The notes below the pieces were generated by a model. That model saw nothing but the letters and a program-made list of their open reading frames with translations, made no database searches and was not told the origin of the DNA. Shown here in pieces: positions 16,947 to 25,707 of a DNA stretch of 64,000 nucleotides. A program made the position numbers and the translations under genes. Position 1 is the stretch's first letter. Every line of letters begins with the position of its first letter. The DNA is from Lewinellaceae bacterium (GTDB lineage: Bacteria > Bacteroidota > Bacteroidia > Chitinophagales > Saprospiraceae), in assembly GCA_020636435.1 (NCBI GenBank), contig JACJXX010000002.1, forward strand, positions 806,001-870,000, read 5' to 3'.

Positions 16947-19619
16947 TCAAAGGCCCTGTTTTATGATCCTCACCCTAAAAAATCCCTGCCGGCTGTTGCC
17001 AATCTCCAAAATATATATCCCTTCAGGCAAATGCGATAAGTCCAGCTGATGGTGCTGAGAACCGCCCTCTAGTACTCCTTCGGCCATCGTCCTTCCCCAG
17101 AGGCCGATCACCCGAAATCGGGCCTCTCCTAAAGCCGGGCCGGGCCGCTCGATGGTAAGATGGCCAGTTGTAGGGTTAGGATATACATGGACCCCACCGA
17201 ATTCCATTAACTCAGGCGCGCTGCTGATCACCAGGCTGTCGGACAGGATACAGGCCGCCCCATCATTGGTTTCCAGAACCACTCCGGTGGATTGCAGCAG
17301 GCCGGAACTCATCAGAAAGGGGTTCACCTTAAACAGTTCTCCGCTGCCGTTGCAGAAAAAATACAAACCCCCATTTCCATCGGCGAAGGAAGCGCCGTAT
17401 CCCTTGGGTGCCCCGTTGGCATCGGCACAGGGGATGGCGGGCGTAAGCGCCCCCATGTTGGAGACAGCTCCGTTGTTTTCATCGAAAGAATACAAGTTTC
17501 CACTTTCATCCAGCCCGTAGAATAGGCCTCCGGAATAGCTGAAATCGCTCACCGGGAAAGAGGCCGGGCTGCTGGTTATGGGAATGGGTACCGCGGTTAA
17601 GGAGGAAGCGGACACATCAATTTTATAAACGGTGCTGATGCTCGACCGGGTGACCAGCAGTTCGCCATTGGCGTTAAAGGCGCCGGCGAAGTAGCTTAGC
17701 GTGCCATTTCCCAGCACCGGCAGGTTATTTACAGCGCCCAGATCGTGGAATACCCCATCGGCGCCTACCTTGACCAAATGGTTGGTGTTGGCCTTGATGC
17801 CATATATGTAGTTATCCAGGATGTTGTACCCTATGGCATTGATTTCATAGGGGTTGACGTGGATGGTACTATAACTCGACGTACCGGGAATGTATTCCAC
17901 AAATTCATTGCCGTACAATACCTGATAAAATACACTGTTGTCCAGGCAGGGGATCCGCTCCGGGAAGATCAGGCCGCCCGACAAGGCGCAGGCCGCCCCG
18001 TCGTTGGTTTCCAAAACCAATCCGGTGGATTGCAGCAGGTTGGAACTCATGAGCAAGGGGTTCACCTTAAACAGTTCTCCGCTGCCGTTGCAGAAAAAAT
18101 ACAAACCCCCGTTTCCATCGGCGAAGGAAGCGCCGTATCCCTTGGGTGTTCCGTTGGCGTCGGCGCAGGGGATGGCCGGCGTCAATGCCCCCAGATTAGA
18201 GACAAATCCGTTGTTCTCATCGAATGAATACAGGCTTCCGCTTTCATCCAGCCCGTAGGACAGGCCTCCGAAAAAGCTGAAATCGCTTACCGGGAAAGAG
18301 GCCGGGGTACTGGCAATGGGGATGGGTACTGCGGTTGGGGATGAAGCGGATACATCAATTTTGTAAATGGTGCTGATGCTCGACCGGGTGACCAGCAGCT
18401 CGCCGTTGGCGTTGAAGTCGCCCGCAAAGTAGCTTAGGGTGCCATTGCCCAGCACCGGCAGGTTGTTTACCGCGCCCAGGTCGTGAAATACCCCATCTGC
18501 CCCCACCCTGACCAGATGGTTGGTGTTGGCTTTAATGCCGTATATGTAGTTGTCAAGTGTGTTGTACCCTATAGCATTGATCTCATAGGGATTCACATAA
18601 ATGGTATGGTGCGTCAATAAAAGAGGGTCGTATTCTACAAATTCATTGCCGTACAATACCTGGTAAAATACGCTGGTATCCAGGCAGGGAATAGGTTCGG
18701 TGATCGTCAGGCTATCGGATAAGGCACAGGCGGCCCCATCGTTATTGGCCAGTGTGCCGTTGATCACACTAAGGCTGGAAGCGTGGGGCGTGCCTAAATC
18801 TGCATCTTCGATCTTGATCAATTCGGTTTGATTGCTTCCATTATTGTTGCAGAAAAAATAGAGGTTGCCATTGATGTCGGAAAAAGAGGCGCCGTAGCCG
18901 ACACAGCTGCTGATAGTGTACCCCGTTGGAGACAAAGGAGTAATGGCCCCGCCGAAAACATCAAACCTGTTCAGTATGCCTGCGGGAGTGAGCCCATAAA
19001 AATATCCGTCAACGGGGTTGTAGCTAAAATCTGCGCAGCCGGCCAGGCCATTCATCTGGTAGGAAGTTACGATAGTGCTGGCCAATTGGTCAACATCAAT
19101 CATATATATAACATCGAGGTCGCTCCGGGTGACATAGAGGTTGCCCGACAGGTCGAAGTCTCCGGTATGGAAGGGCCCTTCGGGCAATCCGTTAGCAGGC
19201 AGGCCGTTCACGGGCCCCAGGTCTTCGATGCCATTATCCGCATCCATCCGGAAAAGGTGGTTTCTGTAGCCGGCTTCCACGCTGATCCCATAGATATAGC
19301 CATCTTCCACGTTGTAACCGATGGCGTTCATGCGGTTGCGGTTTCCGTTGGGAAAGGCAGTACCGGGGATGATGGTGGTAAATGAGGTAGAATTGGCAGG
19401 GTCGAAGCGGATCAGAGAGTCGTTGCGCACCTGGTATAATTCACTATCCGGGAGGCAGGGGAAGCTGTTGGGGCAGGAGCCAGTACCGTTGCAATCGCCG
19501 TCAAAGCAGTCGATAAGGCCATCGCCGTCATTATCCAGGCCGTCATTACAACTGGTTTCCTGCTGAGCGGATAAATAAAGGGGGAGCGTCAGGAGGAGAA
19601 ATAGGATTATCTTTTTCAT
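16947..19619 (-). CDS. secreted T9SS type A protein with three DUF6923-like repeats
   Basis: This is an 890-residue protein from ATG 19619, chosen because it gives a perfect signal peptide (MKKIILFLLLTLPLYLSAQ). A short Asp/Gly-rich calcium-loop-like segment follows (CNDGLDNDGDGLIDCFDGDC). Then come three ~245-residue modules, each with FYQV/LYQV at the start, NAIGYN..D.YIYGI, GDFDLSGNLYVTRS and GYGASF(A/S)D.NG.LYFFCN; this pattern matches DUF6923-type propeller-like domains. Modules 2 and 3 are nearly identical, showing a recent tandem duplication. The C-terminal ~75 residues are a T9SS type A tail (VHVYPNPTTGHLTIERPG ... LPEGIYILEIG). It is expected at the cell surface. The next gene (LytTR regulator) is divergent. 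Confidence 0.85.
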   Translation of the reverse strand: MKKIILFLLLTLPLYLSAQQETSCNDGLDNDGDGLIDCFDGDCNGTGSCPNSFPCLPDSELYQVRNDSLIRFDPANSTSFTTIIPGTAFPNGNRNRMNAIGYNVEDGYIYGISVEAGYRNHLFRMDADNGIEDLGPVNGLPANGLPEGPFHTGDFDLSGNLYVTRSDLDVIYMIDVDQLASTIVTSYQMNGLAGCADFSYNPVDGYFYGLTPAGILNRFDVFGGAITPLSPTGYTISSCVGYGASFSDINGNLYFFCNNNGSNQTELIKIEDADLGTPHASSLSVINGTLANNDGAACALSDSLTITEPIPCLDTSVFYQVLYGNEFVEYDPLLLTHHTIYVNPYEINAIGYNTLDNYIYGIKANTNHLVRVGADGVFHDLGAVNNLPVLGNGTLSYFAGDFNANGELLVTRSSISTIYKIDVSASSPTAVPIPIASTPASFPVSDFSFFGGLSYGLDESGSLYSFDENNGFVSNLGALTPAIPCADANGTPKGYGASFADGNGGLYFFCNGSGELFKVNPLLMSSNLLQSTGLVLETNDGAACALSGGLIFPERIPCLDNSVFYQVLYGNEFVEYIPGTSSYSTIHVNPYEINAIGYNILDNYIYGIKANTNHLVKVGADGVFHDLGAVNNLPVLGNGTLSYFAGAFNANGELLVTRSSISTVYKIDVSASSLTAVPIPITSSPASFPVSDFSYSGGLFYGLDESGNLYSFDENNGAVSNMGALTPAIPCADANGAPKGYGASFADGNGGLYFFCNGSGELFKVNPFLMSSGLLQSTGVVLETNDGAACILSDSLVISSAPELMEFGGVHVYPNPTTGHLTIERPGPALGEARFRVIGLWGRTMAEGVLEGGSQHHQLDLSHLPEGIYILEIGNSRQGFFRVRIIKQGL
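17218..18693. repeat. tandem ~738-bp internal duplication
   Basis: Two copies of a ~738-bp unit (roughly 17218-17955 and 17956-18693) within the secreted protein gene are almost identical over long stretches, for example at 17352 and 18090. Because the unit is a multiple of three, the frame is kept. Unequal crossing-over could change module number. Confidence 0.8.
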
Positions 19620-19787
19620 TTTGTTAGGTTTGTGGCCAATAAGGTTTAGCTTGTTTGGGCAGGTATTGATTACCGGGATCAAAACCAGCTCTGCTTTTCC
19701 TGCAATTTATCCCCTCTCCTGTTTGCGTTTCTCCGACACTTATTATCTGGCAGGGGCCGCCGGAAAACTGTCTCCGCCCGCCTATTA

Positions 19788-19818
19788 TTTGGCAAAACCC
19801 TGATTTTGCTTATCTTTG
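19788..19818 (+). promoter_or_regulatory. Bacteroidota-type promoter of the LytTR regulator
   Basis: TTTG at 19788-19791, a 19-nt spacer, then TATCTTTG at 19811-19818 match the -33/-7 consensus. This predicts a transcription start near 19823 and a ~175-nt leader that contains GCCACAAAGAC facing GTCTTGGTGGC, a possible long-range hairpin. Confidence 0.7.
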
Positions 19819-19997
19819 GAAATGCCTCCCAAAATTACCCATGCTACTGTACATGAGGCACCTCAACGCCTATAGCCACAAAGACCCACAATCCCGATAG
19901 CCGTTGGGAAGTGCCGCCTTAGTGTTTTTGTGTCTTGGTGGCTAGAAAAAACACCATGTACAAGTGGTATGAGGATTACCAAACACCGGCCCGAACA

Positions 19998-20741
19998 ATG
20001 ATAAAACTCGCGATCATTGATGATGAGCAGGACGCCAGGTCTGTGCTTCGCGCTCTCGTCCAATCCTACTGCCCCGATGTGCAAATTGTGGGAGAAGCTC
20101 ACGATGTCCCTTCCGGCGTGGGGCTGATCCGGGAGGCCGGTCCCGATATTGTATTGCTGGACATTCAGCTCGGAGGCCAAACCGGCTTTGACCTGCTAAA
20201 CAAGTTTCTCAACCCCTCCTTCAGCCTCATCTTCGTCACGGCCTATGATGAATTCGCGGTCAAAGCCTTCGAATACTGCGCCCTTGATTACCTGCTCAAA
20301 CCCATCGACCCCGACCGCCTGATCCTGGCTATCGGCCGGGCTGAAGCGCAGGTCAGAAAAGAACGGACGTGGGGGGCGCAGGTCAGCCAGTTTTTAAAAA
20401 CCCACCAAACCGGCGTATTTGACAAGATTGCCATTCCCACCGCCGAAGGCTTTGTGTTCATCAAATTGGAAGACATCATATACCTCCAGTCAGATGTAAA
20501 CTACACTAACTTCTATATGAAAGGAGATGAAAGGCTGATCGTCAGCAAAACCCTGAAAGAATTTGAGGAACTCTTGCCGGAAGAAACCTTTTGCCGCACC
20601 CATCAATCTTACCTGCTCAATATTCTTTATGTGAAGAAGATCCTGAAGGAAGACGGCGGTTATGCTTTGCTGGAAAGCGGAGAGAAAATACCTATTTCCC
20701 GCCGCAAGAAAGAAGGGCTTATGAAGAGGTTGTTCAACTAA
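19998..20741 (+). CDS. LytTR-family response regulator
   Basis: This is a 247-residue two-domain regulator. The start MIKLAIIDDEQDARSVL fits the first strand of the receiver exactly; upstream ATGs would add a non-homologous tail. Receiver (1-120): acidic pair DD at 8-9, phospho-acceptor Asp55 in IVLLDIQ, Thr in FVTAYDE, conserved Lys in YLLKPID. LytTR DNA-binding domain (~145-247): FIKLEDIIYLQSDVNYTNFY, then SKTLKEFEELLPEETFCRTH, QSYLLN and a terminal ISRRKKEGLMKRL. These regulators act with LytS-type kinases such as the one at 10418, but no kinase is adjacent, so pairing is only a suggestion. It is transcribed from the promoter at 19788. Confidence 0.93.
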   Translation: MIKLAIIDDEQDARSVLRALVQSYCPDVQIVGEAHDVPSGVGLIREAGPDIVLLDIQLGGQTGFDLLNKFLNPSFSLIFVTAYDEFAVKAFEYCALDYLLKPIDPDRLILAIGRAEAQVRKERTWGAQVSQFLKTHQTGVFDKIAIPTAEGFVFIKLEDIIYLQSDVNYTNFYMKGDERLIVSKTLKEFEELLPEETFCRTHQSYLLNILYVKKILKEDGGYALLESGEKIPISRRKKEGLMKRLFN

Positions 20742-20957
20742 CCGCCTTGTTGAAACTTACCACAAATGGGGTATTGATATTGCGGTAAAACTTATAAAAC
20801 TTTGCCCCGTAATAAAAGAGGATAAAATTATAGCTCAGCGTAGTTTTTTGTCAACTTTTTGTAAAAAAGCTTTGAAAAATATATATATTTTATATCTTTG
20901 TTACAGATTTGTTAATGCGAGGTGATAAGACGACAACCAAAACGCCTGAAAAAGGGC

Positions 20958-20986
20958 AAAAAAAAAGCTCCGCAACACTGCGGAGC
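20958..20986 (-). terminator. rho-independent terminator of RNA copy 1
   Basis: A seven-bp stem GCTCCGC/GCGGAGC (20967-20973/20980-20986), followed on the minus strand by nine T residues and GCCC. Confidence 0.8.
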
Positions 20987-21580
20987 CTCTCGCTAATAAC
21001 AAATCATAATCTCATGAAATAATAAGACGACCTAATTCTTAAACAAATTATCTTTATCAAAGTTCCTTTGATGTCATTTTTGTTGGGGTTCCTTGCCAAA
21101 TTTAATGGCAAGGAACCTACGGCTAATGGGATTATGATCATTGTACTTTGAGCAGGGCTTTTTTACGAGCCCTGTTTTCGAAGCACATTCCGGCTGAATA
21201 GTGGAATTCGTGATCATGTTCTTGCCCGCTCTCTAAGAACGGCTGGTTTAGCCCAGATATTTTCTTTTCGTCCTCGATTTTCAAAAATGATGGCAGCGTT
21301 TTAAGAAAGCCTCTTACGGCTTATATCGGCTTTTGGGCAATTCAGAAATCGGGACTTGGGATCAAACCCGTAAGCTTTAGCCTCCTCAACGCTGCCACCG
21401 GCGGCAAATCAAATTTATGAAGTTGGTTTGGTTCCGATACTAAATCGGTTTGTTGTTTGTAGCCTTTGGGATAGCCTCTCAATGCTCTTTCGGAACCTTT
21501 AATTTCAATCTTACCGCTTTGGTTTTGCTCCGATCTTTTTCGGAGCCTTTCCGCGCCGTAGCGCGTTTCCTTCTGATTAC
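20958..21580 (-). ncRNA. candidate large structured RNA, copy 1 (~620 nt)
   Basis: On the minus strand a promoter-like sequence (21585-21616) and a strong terminator (20958-20986) bracket a stretch with many complementary arms. Arms, by plus-strand position: 21552-21556/21561-21565; 21527-21533/21540-21546; 21430-21437/21490-21497; 21388-21397/21291-21300 (10 bp) enclosing 21368-21374/21313-21319; 21211-21217/21134-21140; 21168-21174/21153-21159; and 21107-21117/21087-21097 (11 bp). The 3' third is homologous to 22243-22533, with base changes that keep the pairing. It matches no tmRNA, RNase P, SRP or 6S hallmark that I know. An 81-codon frame (21342-21587) overlaps, but its product is low-complexity and it covers stems, so I regard it as chance. 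Confidence 0.5.
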
Positions 21581-21584
21581 AATA

Positions 21585-21616
21585 CAAATATGCAGGTCTT
21601 TATGCCTGAAAACAAA
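21585..21616 (-). promoter_or_regulatory. promoter-like sequence for RNA copy 1
   Basis: On the minus strand TTTG (21616-21613) is followed after 20 nt by CATATTTG (21592-21585), one mismatch from TAnnTTTG. This predicts a start near 21580. Confidence 0.45.
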
Positions 21617-21752
21617 GACAAAAATAGCCTTTTGTTGATTTTTTTGGGCTTAAATTTCAACTCTTATTCAGGTTATTTTTTTATAAATTGCTCTATTTCA
21701 ACACCTTATCTTGTTTCCAGATAATTGACGTTGTTGAAATTACAGCCCTATT

Positions 21753-22046
21753 TCAGCTACTTTGTTGCGGAAAAAAAAGTTTATTTTTTTTATTCCTACT
21801 GGAATCCTGCCATTTCGCCGTCCATTTTTCGGTAAGAACAACGGCTGCCTCTCCTCCAGAAAATTCTTTATTGTGGCGTTTTGCGTAGCTGACGGGAGTG
21901 AAAGAGCAACGACCACCCTGGGCCGGCAAATTTATTTTGCGTCGGAGAGGTACACTGAGGCCCAGGCAATAAGATGCCTTCGAACCTTCTGCTAAGGCAC
22001 GACGAAAGAATAAACTGTCCATTCTGGCTTGTCCTTTTTGCGCCAT
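21753..22046 (-). other. doubtful 97-codon frame inside a repeat-rich stretch
   Basis: An open frame (MAQKGQARMDSLFFRRALAE ... SYAKRHNKEFSGGEAAVVL) begins in a short repeat (22042-22112) that is also found at 35236-35300. Composition is unlike neighbouring proteins and no ribosome-binding context is seen. It may instead be part of another structured or repeated element. Nearby inverted repeats lie at 21993-22018/22131-22157 and 22184-22205/22218-22239. Confidence 0.2.
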
Positions 22047-22157
22047 GCTGCGTTGCTCATCACTCAGGTAGCTTTGGCTATCCTCATTCTTCGCGCCTTG
22101 CCTGGCACAAAAATTACTGCCCCATAATTGAACACTTTATTCTTTCCTCGTGCCTAA
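21993..22157. repeat. 165-bp inverted-repeat element
   Basis: AGGCACGAcGAAAGAATAAA near 21995-22014 recurs inverted near 22135-22155 with two mismatches. The centre holds the ~70-bp repeat shared with the leader at 35236-35300. Confidence 0.5.
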
Positions 22158-22183
22158 GGAAAACCCCAAAGGGCATATCGGCC

Positions 22184-22239
22184 CCTAAAAGCAAAGCGGC
22201 CGCCCTGGCAAACACCCGGAACGGCCGCTTTGGTTTTAG
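22184..22239. repeat. 22-bp inverted repeat next to terminator
   Basis: GCCCCTAAAAGCAAAGCGGC (22184-) pairs with its inverse ending at 22239 with one mismatch around a 12-nt loop. It directly abuts the terminator at 22243 and may form a second, plus-strand-facing terminator. Confidence 0.6.
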
Positions 22240-22242
22240 GGG

Positions 22243-22273
22243 CAAAAAAAAAGCTCCGCCGAACCGGCGGAGC
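22243..22273 (-). terminator. rho-independent terminator of the T9SS gene / RNA copy 2
   Basis: Stem GCTCCGCCG/CGGCGGAGC (22253-22261/22265-22273), followed on the minus strand by a run of T and GCCCC. Confidence 0.82.
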
Positions 22274-22533
22274 CTCTTGCTAATAACAAATCATAATCTC
22301 ATGAAATAATAAGACGACCTAATTCTTTATATAACGTTGTATATTTTCATTTAATTATCCACAACCCGGCTTTTTTGGTTCCCTGCCGGACAATTTAAGC
22401 AGGGAACCTCAAGCCACTTTTGGGGATTATGCTGACGCATTGCAAATTTGATGTAACAAAATTTGCCGGGTCAGCATATACTGGCCTCGCTGGTTTTTGC
22501 AAAACAAAAACCCAAGCGGGCGTCAGTATATGA
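22243..22533 (-). ncRNA. candidate structured RNA, copy 2, in the 3' region of the T9SS gene
   Basis: It starts directly after the stop codon at 22534. Stems on the minus strand, by plus positions: 22524-22529/22478-22483 closing a hairpin with GGTTTTTG/CAAAAACC; ATGCTGAC/GTCAGCAT (22470-22477/22429-22436) enclosing GCAAATTT/AAATTTGC; GGTTCCCTGC/GCAGGGAACC (22399-22408/22377-22386); a near-invariant 56-nt segment (22271-22326); and the terminator. Compared with copy 1, the first stem before AATCCC is ATGATCA/TGATCAT and the GGTTCC stem carries T-A where copy 2 has C-G, so pairing is conserved while sequence differs. It could be a 3'-UTR-derived small RNA or a processing/stability element. Confidence 0.5.
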
Positions 22534-25494
22534 TCAGCGGACGACCAGCGTGCCGCCGCCAATGAGTTTTCCTTCAGATTTCAGGCTAAAGAAATAGGTT
22601 CCGGCCGGCAGGGCGTTGCGCTGCACCGTAAAGGCATTCGCTCGTTCCCGGCTGGCTTGCACCAGCCTCCCGTCGGAACTGAATAAAGTAAAGTCCAGCG
22701 GGCCGCCTGAAGGCCAGCCTTCTACTTCAACGGTTACATACTCTACAAATGGATTGGGGTAAGCATTTACTTTCAGGCCCTCCGGGGGGGCCGGGCCGCC
22801 AATGTCCGTGAGGATGATGTCGACCAGCAGGGGCAGGCTGTCCACCCCTACCTTATGGCGCACCGTATTGGTGCGTATGGGTTCGTAGTAATCGAATATA
22901 ACGGTCGCTGTGTTTTCAATGACGGTTCCCACCGGGTTATCCGGCTGTTGCCCGATCTTGAATTCGGCGTATCCGTAGGAAGAGGGATTATCTCCGCTGG
23001 GGTCCTGCGGCAGTTGGATGTTGTCGAAGGTCAGCTTGATCACCCCGGTATAGTAAACTTCAAAACGATAGGGATGGCTGCTGGCGCCCGGCTGTATGGA
23101 GCCGGGGTCGAGCCCCGGGGGCAAAGTATCCCGGATCACGACCCGGGAAACCGTATCGTTGCCAATGTTTCGGAAAACAAAACGATAAGTGAGCGGCGTA
23201 TTGCCGGCGATGAGGGAGTCCTGATACCCTTTGGGATGCGCGATCAGGCGCACCGCCTCCATATCGTTCACAATCTCATCGGCCTGCACCGAACGGAAAG
23301 GATCGAAATCGTTTTCCGGGAAATCGGTTACATAGCCGGTGCTGTAAGGCCCGCCGCCGGTTGCGCAGCCTTCAACCACAACGGTTGGATAGCTGTTGCC
23401 GGGATGGCCGATAGATTGCTCGGCAATGAGGCGGTAGGTGGATCCGGTAGCAGGGATTACAATGGTTGTGTCTTCTCCGGGACCGAGGTCAAACGGACTG
23501 GTGAGGAACATGACGTCATCTTCCACGATAAAGAAATCACGGGACATCAGCATGTCTCCCTGCCCTTTATTCAGGATTTGGAACCGGAGGCTGTCGTTGA
23601 CACACTCGCCGTCTACATCTACGCTGGCGCCATCCCAATTGGGGTCGGGCTCCGTGCAGAGCGTATCCGGGAACAGGTGTGCCTGCACCAGGCCAGCCTG
23701 CCCCGAGGCGATGCCACTGCAGGCCATCTGTGTATTGATGATGAAAGACCCTGTCGAATTGAAACCAATTGTCTCCAGGTCAAACCGGTATACATTCCCC
23801 CCCAGGTCTGTGAAAGGGATGCCGGCGCCCAGGAAAGTAAGCTCATCATCCAAGCTGACCTCCACATAAGCGCCGGTAGCCGGGATGGTGCCGGTATTTT
23901 CGTATTCGACGGTATAGTTGACCTCGGTGCAGGGCGCCAGGAAGGGCGTCGAGATATCCACGTCAAGATACGGGCAGGCGATGTTCATATCCTTGATCGG
24001 GAAGTTGACCTGCGTCGTGTCGTAGAAATCCGTCAGGTTGAGCGGCACGCCGTTGGGGAAACAACTCTCCCAGTAGGAGTTGGCGGGAATGGCTTCCACG
24101 ACATAAGCGCCGGTATCTACCCGGATGAGGTAGTTGCCGTTGGCGTCGGTGGATCCGAAGAAAGACTTGTCGGAACCAGTAGCGCGGACCAGCCAACCGG
24201 GAAAAGGCTGCTCCCCGTTGTCCAGGTCGCAGCCTTCATCCTGATCGTAAAATACTTTTCCCCTTATGTAGTTGGTATAAATATTGCCCAGCCCGTCGGT
24301 GCGGGTCAGGACAATGTCGTTGAAAAAGTTCAGCCTAAGAGCGTTGTAGCCGGTCAGCACATATCCGCCATCGCTGGTGGCGGCAATATCCGTAGCGAAG
24401 TCTGTATTTTCTATATCGCCGGTATGGGTAGCCCAGGCCTCGGTAATATCGTTTCCGGATTGGTTGTATTTGATGAGCAGGAAATCGACGTTGGAAGCAT
24501 TGACTTCGGTATAACCGGCTATAACCAGGCTACCATCCTCCAGTTCGATCACAGCGTTAGCCTCGTCACCGAATCCGAACATATCCTTAGCCTTGAAAAG
24601 CATGGGGTTGCCATTGGGCCCGTATTTCCAGAGCGCCGCGTCGCTGTTGTCGCTCACGGCACCTACTATTATGATGTTGCCGTTGCGGGTAACCAGAATA
24701 TCGTTGCCAACTTCGCGCTGGTCGGTGGATACGCGGTCATCCCAAATAACCCCGCCATTGCCATCCAGGCGGTAGACGATCATGTCGCGGTCGAACACCC
24801 CGTCGGGGTTGTCTTCGTTGCCGGTGATCACATATCCGTCGCCGAGCACAGCCACGGCCACGGCCATGTCATCCCCTTCCACGCCGAAGGCCTTGCGCCA
24901 CTGCTCCTGGCCTTGATCATCGACCTTGAGCAGGAAGATGTCGTCATTGGCGTCCGGGTATTCAATATAGCCTACCATCAGATAGCCGCCGTCCGGGGAG
25001 GCCGTCACATCCTTGATGCGGATGCTGGTTCCCGGGGCGCCGGTATAGGTATAGCTCCACTGGTATTTGCCGCGGTCCGTGATTTTGAGCAAATAAGCTT
25101 CGAAGGGCCCCTGTACAGATTGAAAGGAAACCTCGCCGGCAATCAGGAAGCCGCCGTCGGCTGCTTGCAGCGCAGCATTTCCATATTCGGTCAGGCCAGC
25201 ATCAAAGGTAGTATCCCAGACCATCGTGCCATCGACATCTGTTTTGATGACATAGATGTCGATGTCCTGGTCGGAACCATTGGGGAAGGACTCGCTAAAG
25301 CCGACGACCAGGTAACCGCGGTCGATGGTTTGAATGACGGTCAGGCCCTGGTCTTCTTTATTGCCGCCAAAAGCTTTTTCCCATCCCTGTGCCCCCACGG
25401 GGAGAGACGACACCACGAGCAGCACGGCCCAAAGAGACAGCGCCTTTATGGTGCGGACAACTGAGATCGGATAATATGCTTTTTTTAGAGTCAT
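22534..25494 (-). CDS. secreted T9SS type A protein with propeller repeats and DUF7619-type domain (divergent pair 3)
   Basis: This is a 986-residue protein from ATG 25494, preferred over earlier starts because it places a hydrophobic signal (LSLWAVLLVVSSLPVGAQ) within 37 residues. Residues ~40-420 are propeller-like repeats with GGYLMVGYI, GGYVLTGYNAL and LKVDDQGQEQWRKAFG signatures. An SdrD-B-like segment follows (IRGKVFYDQDEGCDLDNGEQ), then Cys-containing middle domains (TQVNFPIKDMNIACPYLDVD, AHLFPDTLCTEP). The DUF7619-type block here begins with IAHPKGYQDSLIAGNTPLTY rather than AYDPNDK, then YRFVFRNIGNDTVSRVVIRD, and ends in TATVIFDYYEPIRTNTV. A type A T9SS tail closes it (AYPNPFVEYVTVEVEG ... 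GGGTLVVR). Its 3' end runs straight into the structured RNA copy 2. The partner is the helical gene at 25708. Confidence 0.87.
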   Translation of the reverse strand: MTLKKAYYPISVVRTIKALSLWAVLLVVSSLPVGAQGWEKAFGGNKEDQGLTVIQTIDRGYLVVGFSESFPNGSDQDIDIYVIKTDVDGTMVWDTTFDAGLTEYGNAALQAADGGFLIAGEVSFQSVQGPFEAYLLKITDRGKYQWSYTYTGAPGTSIRIKDVTASPDGGYLMVGYIEYPDANDDIFLLKVDDQGQEQWRKAFGVEGDDMAVAVAVLGDGYVITGNEDNPDGVFDRDMIVYRLDGNGGVIWDDRVSTDQREVGNDILVTRNGNIIIVGAVSDNSDAALWKYGPNGNPMLFKAKDMFGFGDEANAVIELEDGSLVIAGYTEVNASNVDFLLIKYNQSGNDITEAWATHTGDIENTDFATDIAATSDGGYVLTGYNALRLNFFNDIVLTRTDGLGNIYTNYIRGKVFYDQDEGCDLDNGEQPFPGWLVRATGSDKSFFGSTDANGNYLIRVDTGAYVVEAIPANSYWESCFPNGVPLNLTDFYDTTQVNFPIKDMNIACPYLDVDISTPFLAPCTEVNYTVEYENTGTIPATGAYVEVSLDDELTFLGAGIPFTDLGGNVYRFDLETIGFNSTGSFIINTQMACSGIASGQAGLVQAHLFPDTLCTEPDPNWDGASVDVDGECVNDSLRFQILNKGQGDMLMSRDFFIVEDDVMFLTSPFDLGPGEDTTIVIPATGSTYRLIAEQSIGHPGNSYPTVVVEGCATGGGPYSTGYVTDFPENDFDPFRSVQADEIVNDMEAVRLIAHPKGYQDSLIAGNTPLTYRFVFRNIGNDTVSRVVIRDTLPPGLDPGSIQPGASSHPYRFEVYYTGVIKLTFDNIQLPQDPSGDNPSSYGYAEFKIGQQPDNPVGTVIENTATVIFDYYEPIRTNTVRHKVGVDSLPLLVDIILTDIGGPAPPEGLKVNAYPNPFVEYVTVEVEGWPSGGPLDFTLFSSDGRLVQASRERANAFTVQRNALPAGTYFFSLKSEGKLIGGGTLVVR

Positions 25495-25707
25495 TAGCGA
25501 GCGATTTAGGCCGTTACCTTTTTTTCCTGATACAAAAATCATAGATTTCATAGGCAAAAACAAAGACAAAAAATGTAATTTGTTGAAAAAAAAGATTTAT
25601 TTTTACTGCACAAAAAACACTAAAATTGCATTAACAAGCTAAAAAATAAATACTTACAAATAAATCTAAACACCATGCTTGTTGACATCTACTAACCACT
25701 CCCGATT
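25495..25707. promoter_or_regulatory. divergent AT-rich intergenic region, pair 3
   Basis: This 213-bp gap contains both promoters of the third pair. It includes GTAATTTGTTG on the minus strand (one nt short of TAnnTTTG) and A/T tracts. The plus-strand side differs more from pairs 1 and 2 than they do from each other. Confidence 0.35.

Noticed and set aside
10418..20741. Sensor kinase and LytTR regulator as one two-component operon
   Set aside because: They are 6.5 kb apart with unrelated and mobile genes between them; the regulator has its own promoter.
21342..21587. 81-codon minus-strand frame
   Set aside because: It coincides with several stable stems of the RNA candidate, its product is charged and of low complexity, and the homologous copy at 22243 has no matching frame.
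20742..22533. tmRNA, RNase P, SRP or 6S RNA
   Set aside because: None of the conserved core motifs of these RNAs was seen; the stems and repeats do not fit their known layouts.
22855..25464. Very long plus-strand open frame (869 codons) opposite the T9SS gene
   Set aside because: It is the antisense shadow of a GC-rich gene; the sense product has a signal peptide, known domains and a sorting tail, the antisense one has none.
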